Assembly: GCF_037975245.1 (NCBI RefSeq)
Contig: NC_092572.1
Location: forward strand, 32,461,989 to 32,525,988
Direction of reading: 5' to 3'
DNA from: Apostichopus japonicus
Taxonomy: Eukaryota > Echinodermata > Holothuroidea > Aspidochirotida > Stichopodidae
DNA: 64,000 bases
Positions 13,258-25,106 of this stretch are shown here, one piece after another. Positions within the stretch are counted from its first letter, which is position 1. Every line of letters starts with the position of its first letter. The translations under genes were made by a program, and so were the position numbers. The notes beneath the pieces are model-generated. The model had not been told where the DNA came from. It made no database searches and was given only the letters and a program-made list of their open reading frames with translations.

Positions 13258-15115
13258 TTGATTCATTGTACCAAACCTCCTGTTATGTGTACCATACCTC
13301 ATGTTATTTGTACCATACCTCCTGTTATGTGTACCATACCTCATGTTATTTATACCATACCTCATGTTATTTATACTGTACCTCATTTAATTTATAACAT
13401 ACCTCATGTTAATTGTACTATACCTCATGTTATTTGTACCATACCTCATGTTATTTGTACCATACCTCATGTTATTTGTACTATACCTCGTGTTATTTGC
13501 AACATACCTCATGTTATTTGTACCATATCTCATTTTATTTGTACCATACATCATGTTATTTGTAACATACCTCATGTTATTTGTAACATAATTCATGTTA
13601 TTTGTAACATACCTCATGTTATGTGTACCATACCTCATGTTATTTGTACCATACCTCATGTTATTTGTACCATACCTCATGTTATTTGTACCATATCTCA
13701 TGTTATTTGTACCAAACCTCATGTTATTTGTACAATAACTCATGTTATTTGTACAATACCTGATGTTTTTATTTGTACCATATATCATGTATTTTATTTG
13801 TACAATACCTCATGTTATTTGTACCATACCTCATGTTATTTGTACCATATCTAATTTCATTTGTACTATACCTCATGTTATTTGTACCATACCTCATGTT
13901 ATTTGTAAAATACCTCATGTTTTTATTTGTAACATACCTCGTGTTATTTGTACCATATCTCATGTTATTTGTACAATAACTCATGTTATTTGTACCATAT
14001 CTCATTTTATTTGTAACATAACTCATGTTATTTGTACCATATCTCATGTTATTTGTACCATACCTCATGTTATTTGTACCATACCTTATCTTATTTGTAA
14101 CATACCTCATGTTATTTGTAACATACCTCATGTTATGTGTACCATACCTCATGTTATTTGTACCATACCTCATGTTATTTGTACCATACCTCATGTTATT
14201 TGTACAATAACTCATGTTATTTGTACCATTTCTCATTTTATTTGTAACATAACTCATGTTATTTAACCATATCTAATTTCATTTGTACTATACCTCATGT
14301 TATTTGTACCATACCTCATGTTATTTGTAAAATACCTCATGTTTTTATTTGTAACATACCTCATGTTATTTGTACCATATCTCATGTTATTTGTACCATA
14401 CCTCATGTTATTTGTACCATACCTTATCTTATTTGTACCATACCTCATGTTTTTATTTGTAACATACCTCATGTTATTTGTTCAATACCTCATGTTTTTA
14501 TTTGTAACATACCTCATGTTATTTGTACCATACCTCATGTTATTTGTACCATACCTAATGTTATTTACACCATACCTAATGTTATTTACATCATACCTCA
14601 TGTTATTTGTACTATACCTCATGTTATTTGTAACATACCTCATGTTATTTGTAACATACCTCATGTTTTTATTTGTACTATACCTCATGTTATTTGTAAC
14701 ATACCTCATGTTATTTGTACCATACCTAATGTTATTTGTACCATACCTCATGTTTTTATTTGTAACATACCTCATGTTATTTGTAACATACCTCAAGTTA
14801 TTTGTAACATACCTCATGTTATTTGTAACAAACCTCATGTTATTTGTACTATACCTCATGTTATTTGTAACATACCTCATGTTATTTGTAACATACCTCA
14901 TGTTTTTATTTGTACTATACCTCATGTTATTTGTAACATACCTCATGTTATTTGTACCATACCTAATGTTATTTGTACCATACCTCATGTTTTTATTTGT
15001 AACATACCTCATGTTATTTGTAACATACCTCAAGTTATTTGTAACATACCTCATGTTATTTGTAACATACCTCATGTTATGTGTACCATACCTCATGTTA
15101 TTTGCACTATACCTA
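13258..15115. repeat. 21-bp minisatellite with 24-bp variants and higher-order duplication
   Basis: The basic unit is ACCATACCTCATGTTATTTGT, 21 bp. The ACC position alternates with AAC, ACT and ACA. Some units carry TTTTTATTTG in place of TTATTTG, adding three bases. Because units are 21 or 24 bp, frames stay open on both strands (for example 14297-15178 plus and 14482-15147 minus); these are repeat artefacts. A block of about 240 bp is duplicated at the 3' end: the phrase GTTTTTATTTGTACTATACC occurs near 14664 and again near 14904. It lies in an intron of gene 1. Confidence 0.95.
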
Positions 15116-17319
15116 GTCACAAGGGTTTCTTGTATTGTACGATACAAATATCCTGGACAAATAACTCCTCGTCGTTGACAAATGAACGTTTTTTAAAATA
15201 ATTATCGTTACTTCAGTATAGAAACCTAGCCACTCCCCCCACCTCCATTAGAATATTTAAGGAAGTTGTTTGCATGTTTGATATGTTCATTTATTAATAA
15301 CAAATCAAACCAGAGAAATATATGCTATTACGATAATTAGGCAATACATGGCATTTTATGACAGATTGTGTTTAATTGGGTTCAAATGTACTGTATTAGA
15401 ATAATGTCCTACAGTGCGCTGTGTGATTGCATTAATTACCACTTCATTAATGCGCACACATCTATCTAAACATTTACGATTATATAAGAGAGATTGAATA
15501 AAAACAAAGCTTAGGATCATGATAAAATAGTTATGAAAACTTCGTAACATTCTCAAAGGGATTCCTATAACGTATACTGTGAGCCTGACAGGTAGTAGAC
15601 ACTTGACAACATGTAACACTGCGCCCATTTCAAGAGTGTCGGGAAAATGAAGATCATATCTTAGATTAACGCTCTGTCCTTCTGTGACTTATATTACATT
15701 CTAATGTATCATAGCTCTCTAGTCTGTCAGTTTGAAACAAATGCATTAAAAAAAATCAACTGAATATTTATGTCAATATCTTAAAGTTAGAATATCAACT
15801 AGTTGAGTCTCTATAGCTATTCATACTGTAGCACTTTCATACATGTAAACAAACATGTCTTAGTCCGTAGCGACTGCAATGGAATACCTATAACAATATA
15901 CTATATGACTATGACCTATGTCTGTTATACCAGACCATCTGTAAATCAGCCTAGTCTGTATTTCAGACAAATCCCTCTTATGACATCGTCAAAAGTGATA
16001 TGTCAGTGATAGCATTACTTATACCATTTTGATCTCGAGGGATAATTGGATCATCGTTAACGGTGTATCAGAAAGATAAAATCAGATTATAAAATTCTCA
16101 AAATTATAATCTGTAATATTTACAGATCTTCCGTCAACTAATTATTCCTTTAAGCTTCTTGATTGGACAATTCCTATTGTATTGAGTATACATGAACTAT
16201 TTATATGGAACACGCACTGCATCCAGCACTTAGGGGTATTTTAGTAAAAGCCAATAGAAATTTATACAATCCTGATATCTTACCAAAGAATGGAATAAAG
16301 CGATTCAGAATTATTTGCTTTGCTTTTCTGTTAAGTTTATGCGAACAGAATCACTTTTTCAGAAACACAAGTTTTCAAGTATTATTAACCTTTTACTTTC
16401 TTATCTTTACGTTCATATTAATGTACATATTTTTGTATTTCTTAGTCTTTGGTTCCCTTGTTTAAACATTTTATATTTATTCTGGTGATAACGGAAATGA
16501 AATGAACAATATATTCGGCTTTTCTAATAGATTCTGTGGTTAGATATTTCTTATTTACGGAAGCTCTAAGTGTACATGTTATTTATACAACGATATAGCA
16601 ATACTATACTAAGAATTAATAAACACTAGGCGATTAGGATTAAAGCAACTTCAGCCCAAAGTCTTACATGTATAAGAAGGGGAAGCTACTTATGAAATAT
16701 GTAACAGGTTTGATTTAAGTTCCGATGCTGGTTTCCCATGAGTTCAATCATCTCTCCAATTTATAATTATTCATGAAACAGATGAAAGCTTTTGAGCGCT
16801 ATTTAATGACGATTAAGTTGATACTGTAAACGAAACCAGCTACATTAATGCTACATTCGTTAAGTTAGTCTTGTCATCCAACCATTGCTGTACACAGATC
16901 ATAACATAATCAAACATAATGTTACTTCGGTCCACCAGGGGAGATTAAAGTAAGTTTTGTAACAACAAATATCTATGGCACTAAATATTTGGGACACAAA
17001 ATTATCTAAATCTGGTTAAAAGACAAATAATTCTCTGATTAGGAGCAGTCACGTGATTGTTCTAGATATCTTAGTTAGTTGCAGGGTATCCAATAATTCT
17101 GCAAGTATTGCACGGTTTGGTCAAAGTTACAACCAATGACGTAATAGGCAGCTTTATTTAATGGATGATCAACTTCTCCTAACACCATGCAGAGAAAACG
17201 AAAAATTGAACATAACCAGTGTAAACCGGGGAGCTATACAAATACAAATATGCAAGAGCAGCCACAGTAAGCTACAGGGTCGGCTAAATGGACTGTTTAT
17301 ACGACAACTGTATGTATGT
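15116..17319 (-). other. Intron of gene 1, part 2
   Basis: AT-rich DNA between the minisatellite and the nested transposons. The open frame at 16205-16465 (86 codons, hydrophobic C-terminal half rich in F, L and Y) has no splice context or recognisable motif. The frame at 15356-15628 is likewise unsupported. Confidence 0.4.
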
Positions 17320-17327
17320 GCTATGAT
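17320..17327. repeat. Target-site duplication (left) of element A1
   Basis: GCTATGAT, repeated exactly at 20727-20734 on the other side of element A1. Confidence 0.85.
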
Positions 17328-17332
17328 CAGGG

Positions 17333-18417
17333 CAGGCGCGGCGGAACGGAAAAATTATTGGGGGGGCTAATGTGTGAAGACTATCTAAGCGGAGCGCCAC
17401 CATCGGTTGGCGCGGAGCGTACAAGAAAATTTTGGGTTTTTTTCAAACCCCCAGATGGCCGGAAACGGCACTTCCCGAGTGTTTTATGCTTCGAATACCT
17501 AGCCCTAAAATATGGGTCTCAAGCCTGCAATTTCTCAGATTGCACGTAAAAGTCTGTAAAAGCATTGTTATTTGTATATCCCATGGTGTTTTAAGAGAGT
17601 AGCTATTACTCGTAGTGTTCTCGCAAATACGTTTTTTGAGTGTAGTAAGGGCAGTGGCGGAGCTAGGGGTATTGGTCGGGGGGGGCAAGAATGGTCTGTA
17701 GGGGCACTTTCGACACTATCTAAGCGGAGCGCCACCATAGGTTGGCGCGGAGCGTACGGACATTTTTTGAGTAAAGATACTCCCTAGATTGCAGGAAATG
17801 ACCCTCTCCGGGCCTTGCTAATTTGCAGATAAACGGAGAATAAATAGGTGTCGTCGCCATTTTGTCGGAAAATTACACCAACAGAATATGACAAATGTCA
17901 CTAGATAGATGAGAGCGCAATAAAATAGTCAATAATCGCGAATAAGTAAAAAGTAGTGAAAGCTGAAAAGGGCACCAGCAGTCTATTTGAGTCCGTCAGG
18001 GGGGGGGGGGGCATCCGCCCCTGACTGTATGGACGCTTCGCCACTGAGTAAGGGGATGTTGGAGAACTGGCTGAAATGAGGCAAGTCATTGGCCTAAGAC
18101 GAAGTTGTGTTGAGCTTACCGGTACTCACACTCACTGCTTCCACTTTTCACGGGGCGTGAAGAAGCGGTTGGGGTGACAATGTGGTCTATAGCCAGGGGA
18201 CGGGCCGAGGGTCCCCAGCATTTAATAAAATTATTACACCTGTATAGTATACGTGTGCATCGGACAGATCGACAAGTATGCATTGCAAAATGGGCAGATG
18301 CACGTTTCGGAGCCTTGGTAAATATTGGGGGGGCTTATCATGCATTTGCCCCCTCAACTTTTTTATTGGGGGGCTGAGCCCCCCCCCCCCTCAAGACCCC
18401 CGGTTCCGCCGCCACTG
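17333..18417. mobile_element. hAT-like non-autonomous element B1, inserted in A1
   Basis: It starts CAGGCGCGGCGGAAC and ends GGTTCCGCCGCCACTG, imperfect inverted repeats. It is flanked by a perfect 8-bp duplication, GATCAGGG, at 17325-17332 and 18418-18425. Removing it restores the intact start of element A1. It contains two copies of a GC-rich module (17381-17429 and 17716-17757) and long G-runs. It shares both ends and much interior with B2 (28303-28989, opposite orientation) but is about 400 bp longer. The open frames inside show no protein domain. Confidence 0.88.
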
Positions 18418-18589
18418 GATCAGGGACGTAGCTAAGGTCTGGTGATTGGAGGGGTGTAGTGGCTGAAATTTAAACTGGATGCATGGGTTTTTAAGCCAGA
18501 AAATTCCGACTGCTGCCTTGCAAACCCACACCCACCCCCGGCTTATCGTTAACGATACGGTCAGTGTCAGTCAGACACCCCATCTTTGG

Positions 18590-18960
18590 CGACTGCACTT
18601 TTGTTCCGAACTTTTTTCGACACTATTAAGAAGCATTTGAAAACTTATCTTTTTAGGCTTGAGTATGGGCATAAATCTAATTCATTGTTTTATTCACATT
18701 ACTGTGCCCAGTTTTTATGTTCTTTATTGTGGTTTATAACCCTGTCTTATTTCATTTTTTACTTTCATTGCTGTTGTTATTACTTTTAGGTTTTCATACA
18801 TTTGGTAATTTTACATTCCAGGTATTGGTTCTTTTGTACAGTGCTCTTGTGCATGTTTTATTTCATGATAACAGCACTTTAATATTAGGTATTTATATTA
18901 TTTATTATTATGATTATACATGTGTACCACTGCCCCTCACTTCACAAACTTATTAATCAC
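18590..18960 (+). mobile_element. Possible 3' tail of a LINE inside element A1
   Basis: A plus-strand frame reads RTFFDTIKKHLKTYLFRLEY. It resembles the short basic ..KKHLKTYLF.. peptide found just before the stop of some metazoan non-LTR reverse transcriptases. An AT- and T-rich tail with ATTATTTATTATTATG follows. The homologous A2 element diverges at the same point (36518), which suggests an insertion unique to A1. No reverse transcriptase core is present. The family assignment is tentative. Confidence 0.35.
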
Positions 18961-20616
18961 TCTGGTTAAGCAAGTAAGCAACTGAGCATAAGTTATCTGC
19001 TTAAAGGCTACATAAGATACTAACTACAAAAGCTATTTTAATGTAACAAAGGGGGAAAACTGTTTTTTTTTTTCTCAACAAATTATTTTCGACAAAATAG
19101 TGAATTACCAAAAAATAATGTGCTTTTTCCTAGCTCGCTTAATATATATTTTTTTTTGAGAGGGGGGGGGGGGGGTGGGTCGGCCGGGCTGTTTATCACT
19201 AATATGAACAATCTGTCTACCATCTTCGTCAAGGACCAATAGAGCGCTTAGAAATAAGTATAAAAACATACTGTAAAAAACATACAGTTCTCATTGGTTG
19301 TGGTTCTCACGTAGGCCTACAGATATACATTGTATACATATACATTACATATACATTAGTCATATACGTGACTAAAACTAGTACTATTTTCGTGGCATCC
19401 ATACGCATATAGAATAGCTGTAAACGGCGCTAATATTCAATTTTCGTTAGTCTGACTCTGCCAATGGGAAACCGTAGCCGGGAAATATCCCTAGGGCGGG
19501 GAGGATACAGTTAAGGAACATACTATAAGTATCGCCCACATGTTAAATATACCAAATTATTTACCCAATAATTTTTAAAGATAGTGCAACCTTGAAAAAT
19601 GAAGGAAATCATCAAGAAGTTAAATTTTAGGCCAATTCCCGAATACCATTTTTTCTGCTCATTGATGTAAACCTCATGCTTTTTTTTAAATTTAATGGTC
19701 ATTACTTCTGAGGAAGATGATTGTCTACTCCTATAGGCCTACAATATTATGTGGCCCGATTCCGCGAAAAAAAAATAACCCCTGAGCTATTTCTATAAAA
19801 TATTTTCTAGTCTAAATTCGGCCAAAATAGTCTTACACCTATCGTCTACATTAAATATATACCATGGAGACAATATATATACTGAACTTACTTGAAGCTA
19901 TCGAACTTTTCATATTTAGCAGTGTAATAATTATTTATAGGAAGCGTGTATCACGTACGATTGCTAGCTCAGCTTCATAACATGCTGTTCGTGACGAATC
20001 ATCGTTGTTGTCGTCGTTGTGCATACGATTCGTGACTATCCATCGAGTGAGGTTAGGTAGACTATATGCATTTTATTACGCAGTGGCCAACTGTAGGCTG
20101 GTAATAGGCAATAGGCTACATTTCGCTAATTGCATCTGCCAAACTAAGTAGGCCTTACTGTTGCTACGATTATAATCGAGTTAACGGAGCTGACGAGTAT
20201 TCAAGATCAAAAGAGCACTGACAAAATACCATGCAAAAACTCAACAGTTTCTTAACATTATTTTCGACACTGAAATGTGGGGGGGGGGGGCAGTTGCTTC
20301 CACTGCTCCCTACGGATATGTCCCTGATATATACTGAATTTACTTGCAGCAAGCGAACAGGGTCAACCCACCCAATAGCAAAATTAGTACATAAATAAAC
20401 CGAATTGAAGCTGGCGAAGGTTTTTTTTTTTAGAGTATTCAAAATCATACGAAGTTTTGTACTGTGGAGTATAAGGATCGCGAGATCCAATTTCTCAAAG
20501 TGGCAAAGAAAATGTAGTAAATATGACAGATTTAAGGTCAATTTTGACAGAAAATTTTCAATTTTTAGGTCATTCACAATCACAAGTATAAATGAATATA
20601 GGCCTAGGTAAATTCA

Positions 20617-20651
20617 GAGTGCGACAGTCGAAAATTCCGACTGTCGCACTC
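20617..20651. repeat. Perfect hairpin inside element A1
   Basis: GAGTGCGACAGTCG, a 7-base loop, then CGACTGTCGCACTC: 14-base perfect arms. A longer version of the same structure is at 37326-37456 in element A2, so it is a feature of the family. Confidence 0.85.
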
Positions 20652-20726
20652 CAATTTTTAATCGTCAGTTTTACCAAGTGGGGGGGGGGGTGAGACACTC
20701 CACACCCCCATCTAGCAACGTCCCTG

Positions 20727-20734
20727 GCTATGAT
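20727..20734. repeat. Target-site duplication (right) of element A1
   Basis: GCTATGAT, an exact copy of 17320-17327. Confidence 0.85.
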
Positions 20735-22084
20735 GAGCATTTGCCCCGAAATTAAATGAACATAAACAAGAACGGTGCAACATGATTGACAACATTCTAC
20801 GGTCTCATATTTATTGTACATCGAGACGGCGAAATAAAAGCGGGATATTTTCAGTACATTCCTTAAAGCAGTTTAGGTGAACAAATTATTTGATTAAGAT
20901 ATTTGTTAATGTCATTCATTTCTACTACAGCTAAGTTTTGTTTCAGAAGAATAATACCAATTTTTCACGAGGATGTAAAGTGGAATGTTGGTAACGTTTA
21001 GCAACGACGGTTATGTCAATTATGTTGTTTCAAAGTCATACAAGCTATTAGTGTTCTACTAAATATTGAAATGATATCCTCAGTTGTTAATTATCATACC
21101 GATGCTCGTAAATTACTTACAGAATTTTATCTCAAAAGTTATATTTTAAAGATATGTATTTCTGTTCACTTCCAGATTTTTAAAGTTTGTCTCTACGTTT
21201 GGAATAAACGTGATACAATAGTTAATGTGAGTTGTTCCTCTATTATTTGGCGCCCTCAACTCTCCACCCCATCCTAGACACTAATGATCAGGAATGATTG
21301 AGGCTGGAATGTCCAAGTGTCGCAAGAACATATCTTTAACACTTTTAAGATAATTATTAAAATACAATTACCGGATGACAAATTAGGAATATTTAAAACA
21401 GATTAACAGTTACCGACTATATCGTAGTTGGAGCAACTCCATGCACCCCCCCCCCACCCCTTCGGATCCTGACTGCTTCAAAATCGTCTAATGTATGTAT
21501 TTTTTGTGTCTATTCAATACACGCTGGAAATAATATACGAATATTTGTCTTATATTCATATTTTATCAAATGATTGCATATGTTTTGGTTACCATGGTAT
21601 CCGTACAACAAAACAACGAAGCGGATTGAAGTATATGCATACTACTACAGAGTTTCTTTCTATTTCCTTATTTTAATTTATTAGCAAGGTATAGTGCTAT
21701 CATGGATATTTCTAGCTTCTGCACTTTGTGTTGTTTTTGCTACAATCTGCTGGTAGCAAACTTAACCGCAAAAGGGGAGATAAGGACCTTGAAAACATGA
21801 TACTTTATTTTACCAAAATCACGCCAGGAAAGATGAGAGTTGGCTCTCTACACCCCCCCCCCACCCCATGGAAGTAGGAGCGGGAAGATTTCTGAAAGTT
21901 CTTTCTTTACAGCAAAACTTCTAATATTACCGGCAACACGTAAACTGCACAGATAATGTACCACTATATTGATTTATTTACATTTATTGGGGACTGAAAA
22001 CAGAGCTAGGGCAGCATAACGCAAACAAGCTGACCAGACTTGCATTATGAGAAATAGCTGTAAGAAAGGTGAACAATCTCTTAC
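20735..22084 (-). other. Intron of gene 1, part 3
   Basis: AT-rich DNA with two C-runs (21445-21459 and 21852-21865). The open frames at 21071-21277 and 21491-21676 have no motif or splice context. Nothing else can be supported. Confidence 0.4.
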
Positions 22085-22146
22085 CTGCCATTGACCGGTT
22101 TGTAGATTCAGACGACGATACCTGTGACGGCCGAGATTATTCCAAA
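22085..22146 (-). CDS. Gene 1, internal coding exon
   Basis: On the minus strand ATGTTTTTCATCAG is followed by TTTGGAATAATC and, 62 bases later, the donor GTAAGAG. Only one frame is open. Its first two bases complete a Val codon with the G left by exon 27408-27502, then come WNNLGRHRYRRLNLQTGQWQ. It leaves in phase 0, as the next exon (11157-11192) needs. The fit of phases on both sides is the main evidence. The peptide is basic and polar; no domain was recognised. Confidence 0.5.
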
Positions 22147-25106
22147 CTGATGAAAAACATAAAAGAGAGATATGTAAATGATAAGTGCATACTTAATCTT
22201 TATTGGTCTCGAATGAAATCATTAATATATTCACCGAATTTATGTTGGTTCTCGATGATAACTTCATATCAGCGGAGTAATCAATTTGGTTGATTCCTTA
22301 ATTTTGATCTTATCAGTTTACTACCATTATCATTTCAGTACAGTGTAGCTGATCAGTTTACATCATGATATCTCAGTAAGATTACCGATCAGTTTACTAT
22401 CAATAATCCTTCATGAAACATGTGAAACAACTAAAATAGGAACGAATATTGGACTAAATTAAGAAATCAATTCATGATAGTCGAGTTTTCGATGCTCAGA
22501 TCAAGAATAGTAGTCCATGAGATAATGAACTGATCAGAGAACATCCAACATCAGTGACGTCATCACAGATCAAGAGAGCCATAATTAAACACTGCTTAAA
22601 AACAATTGGAAAAAAAACGGGATTTTGTTTGAATAGCTAAGTTAAGTTAAATAATATATTTAAAAAGATAAACAAAACAATTTCATAACCACGTAGCCAG
22701 TCTCCATGTAAGAGGACTGCTGGATCTAACAGCATTCCAGTTCGGTAAAGGAAGGTTTATTGTTTTACAGACAGGGTTCCTTTGTTTCATGTTATTTTAA
22801 CTCTACTAAGAATAAATCATAGTTGTAGGAACACGGTACAGGTGACAACTGATACCTCGCTTTGCTAAGTAGAGAGTGATGGGGTTGTGGGGAGGGGGCG
22901 GGGAGGAGGAATAAGTTATGAGAGTGCCCGAAAATGAAATTATCAATTCAAGTTTTATACACTTAGTTACTCGTCTAAATATCAACGTTTTCGAAAATAA
23001 ATAATGCACGACTAATGTGACTTTGACTACATCTCTGAATCTCTCGCTAAGCTGTTCCTCACGAGATAATTTAGTAAACACACATCTGTCAACAGTAGTC
23101 AAATGTTTACTGGTTCGGGCAAATGTGTTGTTTACACTAACTACTTCTGTCTTTGAGATTGATCAATGATGACATCATCAGCAGTGACGTCACTCCACCA
23201 TTAACAATGGGAATCTCGATGTGTCCTTTAAACACAGAACAATGAAAGAGCCTACAATGAGTACGAGTCTGAGAAATAATGTTGAGAGGTGGAGATAGAG
23301 AGGTTTGTATGTATGTACATTAATCTTAATTAATTTAAATAATGCATTTAGGTAGAATATTAGTATAAAGATGTTATTGTACAGGGAAATGAAACATTTG
23401 ATTGCTCGTGATGTTTGTGAAACTATCCCGGTTATCTAGATATTCAGTTTAACAATATGCTAACTCTATGCTTTCTTCGCGTACAAAGAAACGTCTCATG
23501 CCGGTAATCTGACCTAGTTTCGAATGAGGTGTAACAGAAATGTTAGACACCACCATCGATCCCAGAAAATACACACACAGCTTGCTACCGTCGGTAATTA
23601 GACACTAGTGTACAGTCAATTACATACAGCTACGGTCAATACCCACAACACAGTGTAATTAACAGCGTGGACATCTCAGGTCTAGATCAAAGATAACAGT
23701 GTATCACGTTTCATTACTGTCTGCATTGGGTAGCGAAAAGAAGAAAACGTCATTTGCAAGCAACGGAAACTTAACTTTTCAGAGCGCGGCACGCGGTTTA
23801 GGGCGAGTCTTCAAAGCCTTTATGGTAAATTAAATGATGACGTAGGCTTCTCAGTGCAGCCCTAAATGTTAAATGTTATCCACAGTTTTAAAAATTATTA
23901 TGACTCAACTTTAATATGAATATTTTTAATAGCTGACATACAATATCTAAATTTGTCAATGACAAATTTGTAATAGTTTGATATGTCATTCGACGTCATA
24001 GGTATTGTTTTACTTATTATTGTATATTCTGTGGTGCATCTGTAGGAGCTGACCTAATAACCTGTGTGTCAGACTAAGTATTCCAGTTAGTTTACGAGCC
24101 TCCAGTAATTAAATGAGAATTTATTGAATTTAACATTGTATAAAAATACAACCTGGACTTATAGCAGTGACTTTATCGATCTAATAAAATATATCAAAAT
24201 TAAACTTCTACTTTTATTTACACAAACAATTGAGCAATTTGTGACATGCGTGAAACTACTTGACAACCTATCTTATAGTAAATAATCAGAGATAAAATAT
24301 GCATGAAAAATTAAGTGACGTACTAAGTGAAATATTTTAGGAATCTGATATCAGAAAATAACCCTCAACAAAGTTTTCACAGATCTCTGTTTAAGGTACA
24401 TTGATAATAAGGTAGCACTTATGATGACTCGAATATCATACAAAGATTGACATACATCCAAACTGTCCTGAAAATTTGTGTTTTACAATGTTTGCAGACT
24501 TTCACCTCTGCTGATCTCAAATGACAGTTAACCTTGAAATAATTTTTTAAAGAATATCTTCGGTGCTCAGTTTCCCTACTAATTTATTTCGAGTCAGATG
24601 TAAGATTTCCCCCAAAGTGCCATGAATTAATCTACAACAGCAGTATTACAAACCAATCTGAGAGTTGATGTGGATGTGTCCCTATATAGGCTACCTCAGT
24701 ATGAATATATTTGCCTTGGTGGTGCAGCTTGTTGTGCGCATGTCTGCTCGAGTACTTACTGCGACGCTTATTATGCGTTTATTTGTTCAGGTATTGGTGA
24801 CGCAAGACATGAACCAATAAAATGTCACTATATCGATTAATTTGAAATCAATGAAAACCTGCGATATATGTAGTTTAATTAGCATATCAGAACATACTTA
24901 ATTTGTTGTTGAATAATCATGGTAAGACTTCCAACTAGTATTGTACCTTTGATGTAAGCAGACGTACTTTATAGCATTCATATAAAAATCATTGCACCTG
25001 TTACTTGATCCTATATCGCTGGTAATACATAAACCACAACCATGGATGCTTTAACTATCCCTAGCATGTTACGTTAATTAAATGCGATATATACAAATGG
25101 AATACG
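22147..25106 (-). other. Intron of gene 1, AT-rich
   Basis: It holds local repeats of GATCAGTTTAC (22304-22410) and a G-rich patch (22880-22912). No exon with matching phase, RNA gene or array was seen. The frame at 22806-23102 (minus, 98 codons) has a proline run from the G-rich patch and no recognisable domain. Confidence 0.4.

Larger units (their letters stand above)
17328..20726. mobile_element. hAT-like non-autonomous element A1, interrupted by B1
   Basis: The element starts with CAGGG, is broken by element B1 after five bases, and resumes at 18426 with ACGTAGCTAAGG. It ends TAGCAACGTCCCTG, an imperfect inverted repeat of the start. Flanks are a perfect 8-bp duplication, GCTATGAT, at 17320-17327 and 20727-20734. 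Terminal repeats of this kind with an 8-bp duplication are features of hAT transposons; the superfamily call rests on structure alone. No transposase was seen. Parts (18426-18620 and 20316-20690) match element A2 at 36322-36518 and 37050-37475, so A1 and A2 are one family with different internal inserts. It lies in an intron of gene 1. Confidence 0.8.

Noticed and set aside
13258-15178. Open frames of up to 293 codons in both strands (7-residue repeats)
   Set aside because: They follow from 21- and 24-bp units; several frames are open at once and they begin and end with the array.
17161-18377. Several frames of 62-81 codons
   Set aside because: They lie within elements A1 and B1, are mirrored in B2 in other frames, and have no domain.
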